Below are positions 1 through 6,834 of a stretch of DNA of 8,783 nucleotides, piece by piece. This DNA is from Candidatus Kapaibacterium sp. (GTDB lineage: Bacteria; Bacteroidota; Ignavibacteria; Kapaibacteriales; UBA2268). The first letter of the stretch is position 1; every line of letters begins with the position of its first letter. The notes under the pieces were generated by a model. It was not told where the DNA came from, did no database searches, and saw only the letters and a list, made by a program, of their open reading frames with translations. The stretch covers positions 1 through 8,783 of the forward strand of contig JAUQWR010000435.1 in the NCBI GenBank assembly GCA_030835065.1, read 5' to 3'. The position numbers and the translations under genes were made by a program.

Positions 1-587
1 TGACCATTGAAATCATCTGGATTGTCAAGATCTACTCCGTAAGTCACGAATGAACGGCTGAGTGTTTGATTGACGTTAAGATCCGGATGATCCATATCTA
101 TACCAGTATCAACAATCCAAGCAACTCCGGTATTTAGATCGGCTTCGTTATATCCACCTATTGCGAGTACACCTGTTGGTATTGTTTGTGCAAGAGTTTT
201 ATCCTGCTTATAAGATAATATATTTTCGAGCATATCATTAGATATAATATATTGGTCTTTTTCAGAATATACTACTTCTTTATCTTTTGAAATTAACTCA
301 AATTGCGATGTACTAAGTTTAGCCGCAAAGCCTTTTACTACCTTATCATAGGTGCAGATAATATCTGATTGTGGAATATTATATTTGTCGCAGAGTTTGG
401 AAATTGAAGCTTTAATATCATGATTATCAGAAATGGAATTTCCATTTTCAGTAAGAATGATATATACATCTTTTTTAGTATTATCGCTTCCTTGATATGA
501 TATACTTGTATCAGTATTTTCGGAACACGAAAACAAAGCTATTGCAAATGAAAGCATAGCTAACGATTTAGTAATGAGCTTTTTCAT
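1..587 (-). CDS. Subtilisin-like serine protease (S8) lipoprotein, N-terminal part (partial)
   Basis: The reading frame starts at the ATG at 587-585 and runs off the left edge with 195 complete codons and no stop. The N-terminus is a lipoprotein signal: MKK, a hydrophobic stretch, then a relaxed lipobox ending ALFS-C with Cys21. Export and lipid anchoring to the envelope are therefore likely. Residues about 40-112 resemble an Inhibitor I9 propeptide: a VYIIL strand, then VKGFAAKLS, then the VVYSEKDQ end. The peptidase S8 domain follows with IPTGV and AIGG, then AWIVDTGIDMDHPDLNV, whose Asp160 is the catalytic Asp of the Asp-His-Ser triad. The His and Ser motifs lie outside the window, so activity cannot be confirmed. 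The start is supported by AGAGG five bases upstream (positions 593-597, read on the minus strand). The gene is divergent from the response regulator. Substrate and C-terminal domains, such as a possible secretion tag, are unknown. Confidence 0.9.
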   Translation of the reverse strand, partial: MKKLITKSLAMLSFAIALFSCSENTDTSISYQGSDNTKKDVYIILTENGNSISDNHDIKASISKLCDKYNIPQSDIICTYDKVVKGFAAKLSTSQFELISKDKEVVYSEKDQYIISNDMLENILSYKQDKTLAQTIPTGVLAIGGYNEADLNTGVAWIVDTGIDMDHPDLNVNQTLSRSFVTYGVDLDNPDDFNG

Positions 588-606
588 AGCTACCTCTTAT
601 ATTGTT

Positions 607-625
607 TTGTTAATGGTTTTAACAA
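607..625. repeat. 7-bp dyad in the leader of the protease gene
   Basis: TTGTTAA at 607-613 and TTAACAA at 619-625 are perfect inverted repeats around the 5-base spacer TGGTT. The dyad sits 20 bases upstream of the protease ATG, so it could be an operator or an mRNA hairpin in the 5' leader. A second, weaker A/T-only dyad (AATTTT/AAAATT, 624-638) abuts it. Any function is inferred; A/T-rich dyads arise easily by chance. Confidence 0.3.
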
Positions 626-743
626 TTTTATTAAAATTCAAACATTTCGTCACAATCTCATAAGTCAATATCGTATATGTTTTTATAATAATTGTAGAAT
701 ATTTTTTATATTACATTTTTTTAATTATAATATAATTTTTAGG

Positions 744-751
744 TAGCTTTG
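744..751 (+). promoter_or_regulatory. TAnnTTTG box (possible -7 element)
   Basis: TAGCTTTG is an exact match to the TAnnTTTG -7 consensus known for the primary sigma factor of Bacteroidota. It points towards the response regulator, which begins 140 bases downstream. No TTG lies at the expected 17-23 base distance upstream, so this is a weak candidate and could be chance in A/T-rich DNA. Confidence 0.2.
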
Positions 752-833
752 ATTCCAGCATTAATAATATTTCATTTATTGCTAAGCAATTCAATTTTTC
801 AACAAATAAAGTATTTATACAATATTTTTATTC

Positions 834-862
834 TTGTTACTTTATTAATTAGTGAATATCAT
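834..862 (+). promoter_or_regulatory. Candidate sigma70-like promoter of the response regulator
   Basis: TTGTTA (834-839) and TATCAT (857-862) are separated by exactly 17 bases and would place the transcript start near 869, about 23 bases before the ATG. The -10 matches TATAAT at five of six bases and the -35 matches TTGACA at four of six. It competes with the TAnnTTTG box at 744-751. Assigned by motif only. Confidence 0.3.
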
Positions 863-891
863 TAATTGCATATAAGCAAGATTGAGGAATT

Positions 892-1593
892 ATGAATAGA
901 GAAGAGAAAGTAAAGGTATTAATTGTTGACGACCATCAGATGTCTGCTTTGGGTACGAAAGCTATGTTAATGCCGGATGACACTATCGAAGTAGTCGCCA
1001 CTGCTAAAGACGGCTACGAGGCAATTGATATGCTTGGCAACTTTAAAGTCGATGTTGTGCTTTTAGATATTTTAATGCCAAAAATTGACGGTTTCGAAAC
1101 CTTAACTCTTATGAAAGAGAAGTTTCCTGAAGTTAAAGTTATTATGCTTACTATCAGCGAAGAAAAAGAAACTATAGCCAAGGTTATCAATTTGAAAGCA
1201 GACGGTTTTGTGTTTAAAGATGTTATGCAAGACGAATTAATTAAAGCGGTTCATAAAGTCTTTGATGGCGACTACCACTATAATGTAAGGGTTTTTGATA
1301 TCATTCTTCATGATATTATCAATAATACTGGCGTTTCTAAAAGTTCGAAAAAAGAACCTGATTTACCCAAGGATATTAACTTTAATCCCGATGAAATCAA
1401 AGAAAAACTTACTTCAAGAGAGTTCGAAATTCTTACTATGATTGGAAAAGGTATGTCCACTAAAGAAATCTCCGAAACTTTAGATATTAGTAAATTTACT
1501 GTTAGTACTTATAGAAAAAATCTTTATACTAAGCTTAAAATAGATTCTTTAGGCAAATTAATTGATATAGCTCGTTCATTAATTAATAATTAA
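892..1593 (+). CDS. NarL/FixJ-family response regulator (REC + LuxR-type HTH)
   Basis: This is a cytoplasmic two-component response regulator of 233 residues, likely a DNA-binding transcription factor. The receiver domain (about 7-125) has the acidic pair D13/D14 in LIVDDH, phospho-acceptor Asp59 in VVLLDILMP, the switch Thr87 in VIMLT and the conserved Lys109 in FVFKD, so it looks fully active. A LuxR-type helix-turn-helix (about 172-231) begins LTSREFEIL and includes MSTKEISETLDISKFTVSTYRKN. The linker between them (about 130-170, rich in Lys, Asp and Asn) is long for the family, which usually totals 210-220 residues. GAGGA at 884-888 supports the ATG at 892. Tandem stops (TAATAA) and an intrinsic terminator follow, so it is probably transcribed alone. 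No partner kinase is adjacent; the PAS kinase at 4020-6812 has a HisKA-type dimerisation domain, whereas NarL-type regulators usually pair with HisKA_3 kinases. Its targets are unknown. Confidence 0.95.
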   Translation: MNREEKVKVLIVDDHQMSALGTKAMLMPDDTIEVVATAKDGYEAIDMLGNFKVDVVLLDILMPKIDGFETLTLMKEKFPEVKVIMLTISEEKETIAKVINLKADGFVFKDVMQDELIKAVHKVFDGDYHYNVRVFDIILHDIINNTGVSKSSKKEPDLPKDINFNPDEIKEKLTSREFEILTMIGKGMSTKEISETLDISKFTVSTYRKNLYTKLKIDSLGKLIDIARSLINN

Positions 1594-1601
1594 TAATATT
1601 T

Positions 1602-1636
1602 ATAGTTAACTATTATTTCAATTGTAAATAGCTATT
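1602..1636. repeat. Two short palindromes downstream of the response regulator
   Basis: ATAGTTAACTAT (1602-1613) is a perfect 12-bp palindrome and AATAGCTATT (1627-1636) a perfect 10-bp one. Both lie between the regulator stop and the terminator hairpin and share the half-site ATAG/CTAT. They could be protein-binding sites or small 3' UTR stems; there is no direct evidence of function. Confidence 0.3.
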
Positions 1637-1661
1637 CTGCCAAGATTTAATCTAACTAATC

Positions 1662-1693
1662 AATGTCGAAATTTTGTTTCGACATTTTTTTTT
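1662..1693 (+). terminator. Rho-independent terminator of the response regulator
   Basis: AATGTCGAAA (1662-1671) pairs perfectly with TTTCGACATT (1677-1686) around the loop TTTTG. The distal arm runs into an unbroken nine-T run (1685-1693). This is a textbook intrinsic terminator 68 bases after the regulator stop, and it separates that gene from the downstream operon. Confidence 0.88.
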
Positions 1694-1817
1694 GCTTTTA
1701 ACGGCATTTTTTTTATTAATTTTTTTAATTTTTCTCCCAATATCTTTATTCACACTATATCTTAGAATTTTAACAAAAATTTTTGTCTAACTTCATCACT
1801 ACTTAACATTAGCTTGC

Positions 1818-1825
1818 TAATTTTG
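1818..1825 (+). promoter_or_regulatory. TAnnTTTG box upstream of the metallophosphoesterase operon
   Basis: TAATTTTG is an exact match to the Bacteroidota -7 consensus TAnnTTTG, 30 bases before the TTG start of the operon's first gene and downstream of the terminator. The next bases TAT make an 11-base string, TAATTTTGTAT, that recurs at 7732-7742 ahead of the dehydrogenase gene. No TTG occurs at the normal -33 distance; the nearest TTTG (1782-1785) is too far away. Confidence 0.35.
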
Positions 1826-1855
1826 TATATGTTAGAATTTTTGATTGGATTATGA

Positions 1856-2893
1856 TTGAAACGACTGGAAAAATTATTTAAAGAATCGAAGAAAATCAGT
1901 ATTGACTCTAAGGACAAATTCATTATATTTAGTGACTTACACATCGGCAATGGTGGTTTTAACGACGACTTCAGCCCTAACTCTCAACTTCTTATACATA
2001 TTCTAAATAATCATTACTTCAACAAGGGCTATAAACTTATTCTTAATGGTGATGTCGAAGAACTTTATAAATTTTCTTATAAAGATATTTATAATCGCTG
2101 GTCTGAATTCTACCAAATGCTCGATAAATATAATTCTGTAAACAGACTTTTCAAAATTGTTGGTAATCATGATTATGAGTTGAAGTTGAATCCCCATCTT
2201 CAGACTCAGTACGAATTATTAGATTCATTAATACTTGAGTATAAAAAGAAAAACATATTTATATTTCATGGACATCAAACTTCGAGCAAAATAGAGCAAT
2301 ATAGCAAGTTGGCTCTCTTCCTTGTCAAATACATTTTTAGAACTGTAAGTAATAAATCAGTGCCAATTGACAATAATAAAAAGTATTTAACAGAAGAAAT
2401 ATCTTACAAATTCTCATCTCACAACAGACTCATTTCTATACTCGGGCACACACACCGACCGCTATTTGAATCACTATCAAAAATTGACAGTTTAAAACTA
2501 ACGATTGAAAATTTATGCCGCCAATATTCAATTTCCGACGATTCAAAACAAAAAAAAATTCGTAATTTTATTAGTGAATATAAGCACGAACTCGAAGGAA
2601 TTTTAGAAAAAGGCGATTCAAATACTTATCGCGATAGTATCTACAATAATAAAATTCTTATACCGTGCTTATTCAACTCCGGCGCCGTTACTGGCAAAAG
2701 AGGGATTACTGGCATCGAAATCAAAAAAGGCAAGATTTCTTTAGTCTATTGGTTTGATGTTTTCAGAAGCCGGAGATATCTGAATTATCAGGATGTGGCT
2801 GCCAAAAAACTTAAAGGTACTAATTTTTATAAGGCAAGCTTGAAAACTGATAGTTTAGATTATGTTTTTTCGAGAATTGATTTGTTAAGTTGA
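1856..2893 (+). CDS. Calcineurin-like metallophosphoesterase
   Basis: This 345-residue protein carries the whole metallophosphoesterase (PF00149) motif set in order: DLHIG (D27, H29), GDVEEL (D66), GNHD (N104, H105), FHGH (H138, H140) and GHTH (H198, H200). It should bind a dinuclear metal centre and hydrolyse a phospho-ester or phospho-anhydride bond; the substrate cannot be told from the sequence. A helical, charged insertion (about 207-260) precedes the C-terminal strands around LFNSGAVTGKRGITGIEI. There is no signal peptide or membrane segment, so it is cytoplasmic. LpxH-type UDP-diacylglucosamine hydrolases share the fold but are about 100 residues shorter, so I do not assign that role. 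The start is TTG at 1856: an in-frame TGA lies immediately upstream, and no better start precedes the first conserved strand. Only a weak GGA (1848-1850) serves as ribosome site. It is the first gene of an operon with the DUF2141 and HAD genes, and its TGA stop shows that TGA terminates here. Confidence 0.92.
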   Translation: MKRLEKLFKESKKISIDSKDKFIIFSDLHIGNGGFNDDFSPNSQLLIHILNNHYFNKGYKLILNGDVEELYKFSYKDIYNRWSEFYQMLDKYNSVNRLFKIVGNHDYELKLNPHLQTQYELLDSLILEYKKKNIFIFHGHQTSSKIEQYSKLALFLVKYIFRTVSNKSVPIDNNKKYLTEEISYKFSSHNRLISILGHTHRPLFESLSKIDSLKLTIENLCRQYSISDDSKQKKIRNFISEYKHELEGILEKGDSNTYRDSIYNNKILIPCLFNSGAVTGKRGITGIEIKKGKISLVYWFDVFRSRRYLNYQDVAAKKLKGTNFYKASLKTDSLDYVFSRIDLLS

Positions 2894-2909
2894 TTTTTTT
2901 GGGTGGGAA

Positions 2910-3353
2910 ATGCGCTATTTTAAATTGATTTTGCTATTGATTTTTTTCAGCTTTCTTAGTTCATTCGATAATAGCCCCAAAGCTACATTAGAAATTGATA
3001 TCTACAATCTTGAAAGTAATGATGGTAACGTCAGGGTACATCTTTATAGTAGTGACGTTAAAGAATCTTTTCCGAATCATCCTGAGAATGCTTTTAAATT
3101 AAAAGTGGTAAAAATTAATAATAGAACCGCTAAGGCTATTTTCGAAGATATTCCATTTGGCTCTTATGCTTATTCTATTCATCACGATGCTAATCTTAAT
3201 ATTAAAATGGATAAAAATTTGTTGGGTTTGCCTTCGGAAGGATGGGGCTTATCTAATGATGTTTTGCCTGTTTTGAAACTTCCCAAATTCGAGGCTTGCT
3301 CGATTTCTGTTAATAAAACCTATGTTGTAAGCAAAGTTAAAGTAAGGAATTAA
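2910..3353 (+). CDS. Secreted DUF2141 domain protein
   Basis: This is a 147-residue protein with a Sec-type signal peptide (about 1-20: MRYFK, then a strongly hydrophobic run ending SFLSSF), so it is probably periplasmic or outer-envelope. Residues about 25-145 match DUF2141 (PF09912): NVRVHLYSS near the start, then FEDIPFGSYAYSIHHDANLN, then KMDKNLLGLPSEGWGLSND. The family consensus (HDEN-NGKLD, G-P-E-GFSN) is recognisable with substitutions, for example NIKMD for NGKLD. The biochemical role of DUF2141 is unknown; the fold is probably a beta sandwich. It lies 16 bases after the metallophosphoesterase stop and one base before the HAD gene, so the three are very likely co-transcribed. The ribosome site is a weak GGGA just before the ATG. 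Confidence 0.9.
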   Translation: MRYFKLILLLIFFSFLSSFDNSPKATLEIDIYNLESNDGNVRVHLYSSDVKESFPNHPENAFKLKVVKINNRTAKAIFEDIPFGSYAYSIHHDANLNIKMDKNLLGLPSEGWGLSNDVLPVLKLPKFEACSISVNKTYVVSKVKVRN

Positions 3354-3354
3354 T

Positions 3355-4023
3355 ATGAATTTTGTCATTTTTGATATAGACGGTACACTTGCGGATACTC
3401 TTAATATTGATGATAGATTATACAGAAATTCTCTATTTGAATTGTTCAATTTGAGATTGAGCGATGAAGAATGGGAAGATGCTAAAATTTTAAGTAGTGG
3501 CACTGATAGCGGTTTGTTCAGACTGCTCGCCGATAAATATCAAATTATGAAAGATTCTGAGGATGCCATGCAATTGCATTTTGTTAATTCTTTCTTTAAT
3601 TATTATAATTCTAATAAAGGCAGCTTTGCGGAAATTCCCGGAGCTGTCGATTTTATTCAACATTTATCTGCTGATAATAATTTTAAAATTGGGATTGCTA
3701 CCGGATCTTGGCATGGCACGGGAATTATTAAACTCGATTCTATCGGATTAGACTATCGGGACTTCTTGTTTTCTAATGCTAATATTTCGCCTAAAAGATC
3801 TGAAATTATTAAACATCTTATAGATTCAGAAAATTTTTCGTCTGGCTCAGATAAAATCACATATATTGGCGATGGAATATGGGACTTAGCTGCCTGCCGA
3901 GAACTAAATATAAACTTTATTGGGATTGATAATAAAAACTCCGATGTTTTGCGCAACAACGGAGCTACATTTGTATTCCAAAATTACCTGGATTATCTTA
4001 AAATTATTGATCTTTTAATTTAA
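3355..4023 (+). CDS. HAD-superfamily hydrolase (phosphatase-like)
   Basis: The 222-residue protein has all four HAD motifs: motif I DIDGTLADT with nucleophile D7 and acid/base D9, motif II GIATGS (T116 or S118), the conserved Lys147 in SPKRSE, and motif III YIGDGIWDLAA (D173, D177). A helical C1-type cap is inserted at about 15-95, as in phosphoglycolate phosphatase and beta-phosphoglucomutase relatives. It is probably a cytoplasmic phosphatase of a small phosphorylated metabolite; the substrate is not predictable. The ATG has a good ribosome site, AAGGA at 3344-3348, embedded in the last codons of the DUF2141 gene, whose stop is one base away, so translation may be coupled. Its TAA stop overlaps the convergent histidine-kinase stop in a shared TTAA. 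Confidence 0.93.
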   Translation: MNFVIFDIDGTLADTLNIDDRLYRNSLFELFNLRLSDEEWEDAKILSSGTDSGLFRLLADKYQIMKDSEDAMQLHFVNSFFNYYNSNKGSFAEIPGAVDFIQHLSADNNFKIGIATGSWHGTGIIKLDSIGLDYRDFLFSNANISPKRSEIIKHLIDSENFSSGSDKITYIGDGIWDLAACRELNINFIGIDNKNSDVLRNNGATFVFQNYLDYLKIIDLLI

Positions 4024-6812
4024 GCTTTTGGTATAGTAAATCTGAATCTCGTGCCTTCGCCAACTTGGCTTTCTACATATATTTTGCCGCCATGTTTTTC
4101 TACAAAGTCTTTGCAGAGAATCAATCCCAATCCTGATCCTTTCTCATTTTTAGTACCACGTGTACTAATTTTATGTTCAAGTTTGAATAGTTTATCTAAT
4201 ATCATCTTGTCAATACCAACACCTGAATCTGTAACAGAAACTTCAATAAACTTATCAAACTGATTTTCTAAAGAGCCAATTTCAGAGGCATTTAGACTTA
4301 TATATCCACCCGGATTAGTAAATTTAATTGCATTAGTCAATAAGTTTCTGATTATTGTATTCAACATATATTTATCAGCTTCAATCATCAAATTCTTTGG
4401 AATTTGATTTAATATATCAATTTTCTTATTAGCAGCATTTGCATAGACAATCTCAATAGCTTTTTCTGATTCATTATATAAATTAAGTAAAAATGGTTCG
4501 AATTCTATTCTTCCAATTTGAGTTCTAGCCCAGGTAAGCAAAGTATCCAATAATTCGAACAAAGATTCGGCAGAAGTCTTTATACTTTGAACTATAGATT
4601 TAATCTCATCTTGAGTCAAACTTTCTAAATGATCTGATAAAGTATCTGCAATACTATAAAAACCAGTCATAGGACTTCTCAAATCATGAGCAATAATAGA
4701 GAAGAACTTATCTTTTGAATCATTCAATTCTTTAAGTTTTCTTTCAGATTCTTCGAGTCTGCGGTTAAGATTTTGAATTCTACTGGATTCTTGTTCAATC
4801 ATATCATTTGACGCTTGCAGCTCTTGAATAAATTTATCTCTCTCGAGTTCATATTTCTTACGTTCTGTTATATCATTAAAATATGCAATAGCTTCCACAC
4901 TATTCGACAATTTGATAATGGCAGGAATTACTTCCATTACAAACTTCGAACCATCCTTTTTCATTCCCATAATTTCATAAGATCTTACAATTCCATTTTC
5001 TCCTTGTTCTTTCATATGTCTAATAACATAATCACGAGATTCAGGAGCTATTTTATCAAAAATTGTGCAATTCAATGCTTCTTCTATAGAATCGTATCCG
5101 AATAGTTTCAAAAAAGCATCATTGACATAAACATCTCTAAACTCACGCGAAATTGAGATTGCCAATGGAGAATAGTCGAGCAACACCCTAAATCTTTCTT
5201 CAGAATTTTTTAGCTCAATCTCATATTTTTTTCTTTCAGTAATATCTCTACTGCTAACTATAATACCTTTAATAGCAGGATTATCTAATTGGTTGGAAAT
5301 TTTAGATTCAATCCAGATATAATGTCCTTTTTTATGAATACCTCTATAAACAACAGTAAATATTTCATTCGGATTTTCGACAGCTCCAAACATTACATTT
5401 TTTATCAAATCAATATCTTCAGGATGAGCCACAAATTTAAGATCAGAATCCTCTAGCTCTGCCAGACTATATCCAAGCAAAGAAAAATCTCTTTCAGAAT
5501 GATATATTAATTTCATGTCTTTATTGAGAATAGTTACGACGTCTGGAGAAAATTCCATAATCTTTCTAAACTTATCTTCAGAATGTTTAAGTTTTAGTTC
5601 TGCTTCCTTTTGTTGAGTAATATCACGGATATTGTATATTATGGAATGAATCTGCCCATCATCAGAAAAAACAGGAGTATAATTAAAATTAAGCCAATAA
5701 GACCTCCCATCTTTACCATTTATATATCTTTCGGAATGGCATGGCTTACCATTGACCGCTAAATTGAAATTCTTAATAAAATCTGGTAAAAATTCATCAT
5801 TTATATAATCCAACACAGATTTTCCCTGCTCGATAAAAATACCTAATATTCTTTCGCCATAAATATAAGCAGCTCTATTAAAAATCTGAATTCTATAATT
5901 TTTATCAATTAATAGAAATATTTGCTGAGTATTATCTAGTATCACATCTAATTGTTGCTCGGATTGCTGCATAGATTGCTGGATCTGCATAAAGTCCGAC
6001 ATATCTCTAACAGCAACCTGAAGATAATGCTTGCCTGAATACTCAAAACTATTGATAGCAATACGGGCATGCAATTCAGTTTTATCTTTTTTTCGAAATA
6101 GCCAATTGAGAGAAGTATAACCATTTTCGTAAACATAATCGGCGAGTTCCTGAATATAATCAAGAGACTTTCTGCCATCAGGCTGTATTTCCGGATGCAT
6201 TTCATAAATAGAATTTTTAAGAAATTCTTCTTTACTCTCATAGCCAAACAAATGCAAAGCTTTTAGATTGCAATCTACAACCTGCTCACCAGAAATAATC
6301 AGAATGGCATCATTAGAGCCTTCAAAAATTGCTCTGTATTTTTTTTGGGTTTGGAAGAGTTCTTCTTCTCGTCTTTTCTGGCTGCTTAGATCTCTTGTAG
6401 CAACCAATATCAATCCCGGTTCGTTTTTGTTTGGTGCAAAAGAACTATCCACCCACATTGTCATGCCCGAGAAAAAACTGATTCTATATTCTATATGTTC
6501 AAAACTACTTTCGCAATTTATAATTCTATCGATAGCATCTTTTACTTTGTTTTTATCCTCAGAATATATGAAATCAAGAAAAGATTTATTTAGCATTCTT
6601 TTGTCAATCTCACCAACCGAATTTGGATGTGATGTATATATTATATGATAGTCTTGGTCAATAATTGTTAAAACATCTGGGAAAAAATTAAAAGCGGATT
6701 TTAATCTTGAATTTTCTTTATTAAGATCTGCATTTTCTTTTTTTAATAGTTCAATTTCTTTAAGTAAATCTTCATTACTTATTTGATTAGCGATTATATT
6801 ATCATTTTCCAT
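4020..6812 (-). CDS. Soluble five-PAS sensor histidine kinase
   Basis: With the ATG at 6812-6810 the protein has 930 residues. After a short coiled coil (about 16-38, LLKEIELLKKEN) come five tandem PAS/PAC units at about 36-150, 157-272, 286-403, 412-530 and 538-652, several joined by linkers of the DITERKKYE type. A coiled coil (655-700) leads to a HisKA domain with phospho-acceptor His709 in HDLRSPM. The HATPase domain (812-928) has the N box around NLLTNAIKFT (N827), G1 TDSGVGI (D862) and G2 GSGLGL (892-897). All catalytic elements look intact. No membrane segment is present, so it senses a cytoplasmic cue such as redox, oxygen or a small ligand; no PAS cofactor can be assigned. It has no receiver domain and no adjacent regulator. 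The frame is open upstream to a TTG at 6863, but the ATG is preferred because the extra 17 residues look non-domain and GGGGTG (6816-6821) precedes it. Confidence 0.93.
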   Translation of the reverse strand: MENDNIIANQISNEDLLKEIELLKKENADLNKENSRLKSAFNFFPDVLTIIDQDYHIIYTSHPNSVGEIDKRMLNKSFLDFIYSEDKNKVKDAIDRIINCESSFEHIEYRISFFSGMTMWVDSSFAPNKNEPGLILVATRDLSSQKRREEELFQTQKKYRAIFEGSNDAILIISGEQVVDCNLKALHLFGYESKEEFLKNSIYEMHPEIQPDGRKSLDYIQELADYVYENGYTSLNWLFRKKDKTELHARIAINSFEYSGKHYLQVAVRDMSDFMQIQQSMQQSEQQLDVILDNTQQIFLLIDKNYRIQIFNRAAYIYGERILGIFIEQGKSVLDYINDEFLPDFIKNFNLAVNGKPCHSERYINGKDGRSYWLNFNYTPVFSDDGQIHSIIYNIRDITQQKEAELKLKHSEDKFRKIMEFSPDVVTILNKDMKLIYHSERDFSLLGYSLAELEDSDLKFVAHPEDIDLIKNVMFGAVENPNEIFTVVYRGIHKKGHYIWIESKISNQLDNPAIKGIIVSSRDITERKKYEIELKNSEERFRVLLDYSPLAISISREFRDVYVNDAFLKLFGYDSIEEALNCTIFDKIAPESRDYVIRHMKEQGENGIVRSYEIMGMKKDGSKFVMEVIPAIIKLSNSVEAIAYFNDITERKKYELERDKFIQELQASNDMIEQESSRIQNLNRRLEESERKLKELNDSKDKFFSIIAHDLRSPMTGFYSIADTLSDHLESLTQDEIKSIVQSIKTSAESLFELLDTLLTWARTQIGRIEFEPFLLNLYNESEKAIEIVYANAANKKIDILNQIPKNLMIEADKYMLNTIIRNLLTNAIKFTNPGGYISLNASEIGSLENQFDKFIEVSVTDSGVGIDKMILDKLFKLEHKISTRGTKNEKGSGLGLILCKDFVEKHGGKIYVESQVGEGTRFRFTIPKA

Positions 6813-6834
6813 AAGCACCCCATTATATCCGATT

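Larger units (their letters stand above)
588..891. other. Divergent AT-rich intergenic region
   Basis: These 304 bases separate the minus-strand protease gene from the plus-strand response regulator. I see no coding frame or structured RNA in them. They hold candidate promoter elements for both genes, the small dyad at 607-625 and runs of A/T. Elements judged worth naming are listed separately. Confidence 0.7.

Noticed and set aside
1762..1950. Small minus-strand frame across the terminator-to-operon gap
   Set aside because: It overlaps the start of the metallophosphoesterase gene on the opposite strand, has no recognisable domain and no ribosome site.
4840..5250. Near-repeats in the kinase gene as a possible DNA repeat array
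   Set aside because: The similarity is the recurring PAS-linker DITERKKYE coding sequence, explained by domain duplication in the protein; the spacing is that of PAS units and the DNA copies have diverged.
6268..6648. 126-codon plus-strand frame inside the kinase gene
   Set aside because: It is antisense to well-conserved PAS sequence and its translation is low-quality and unlike any protein I recognise, so it is a shadow of the kinase gene.
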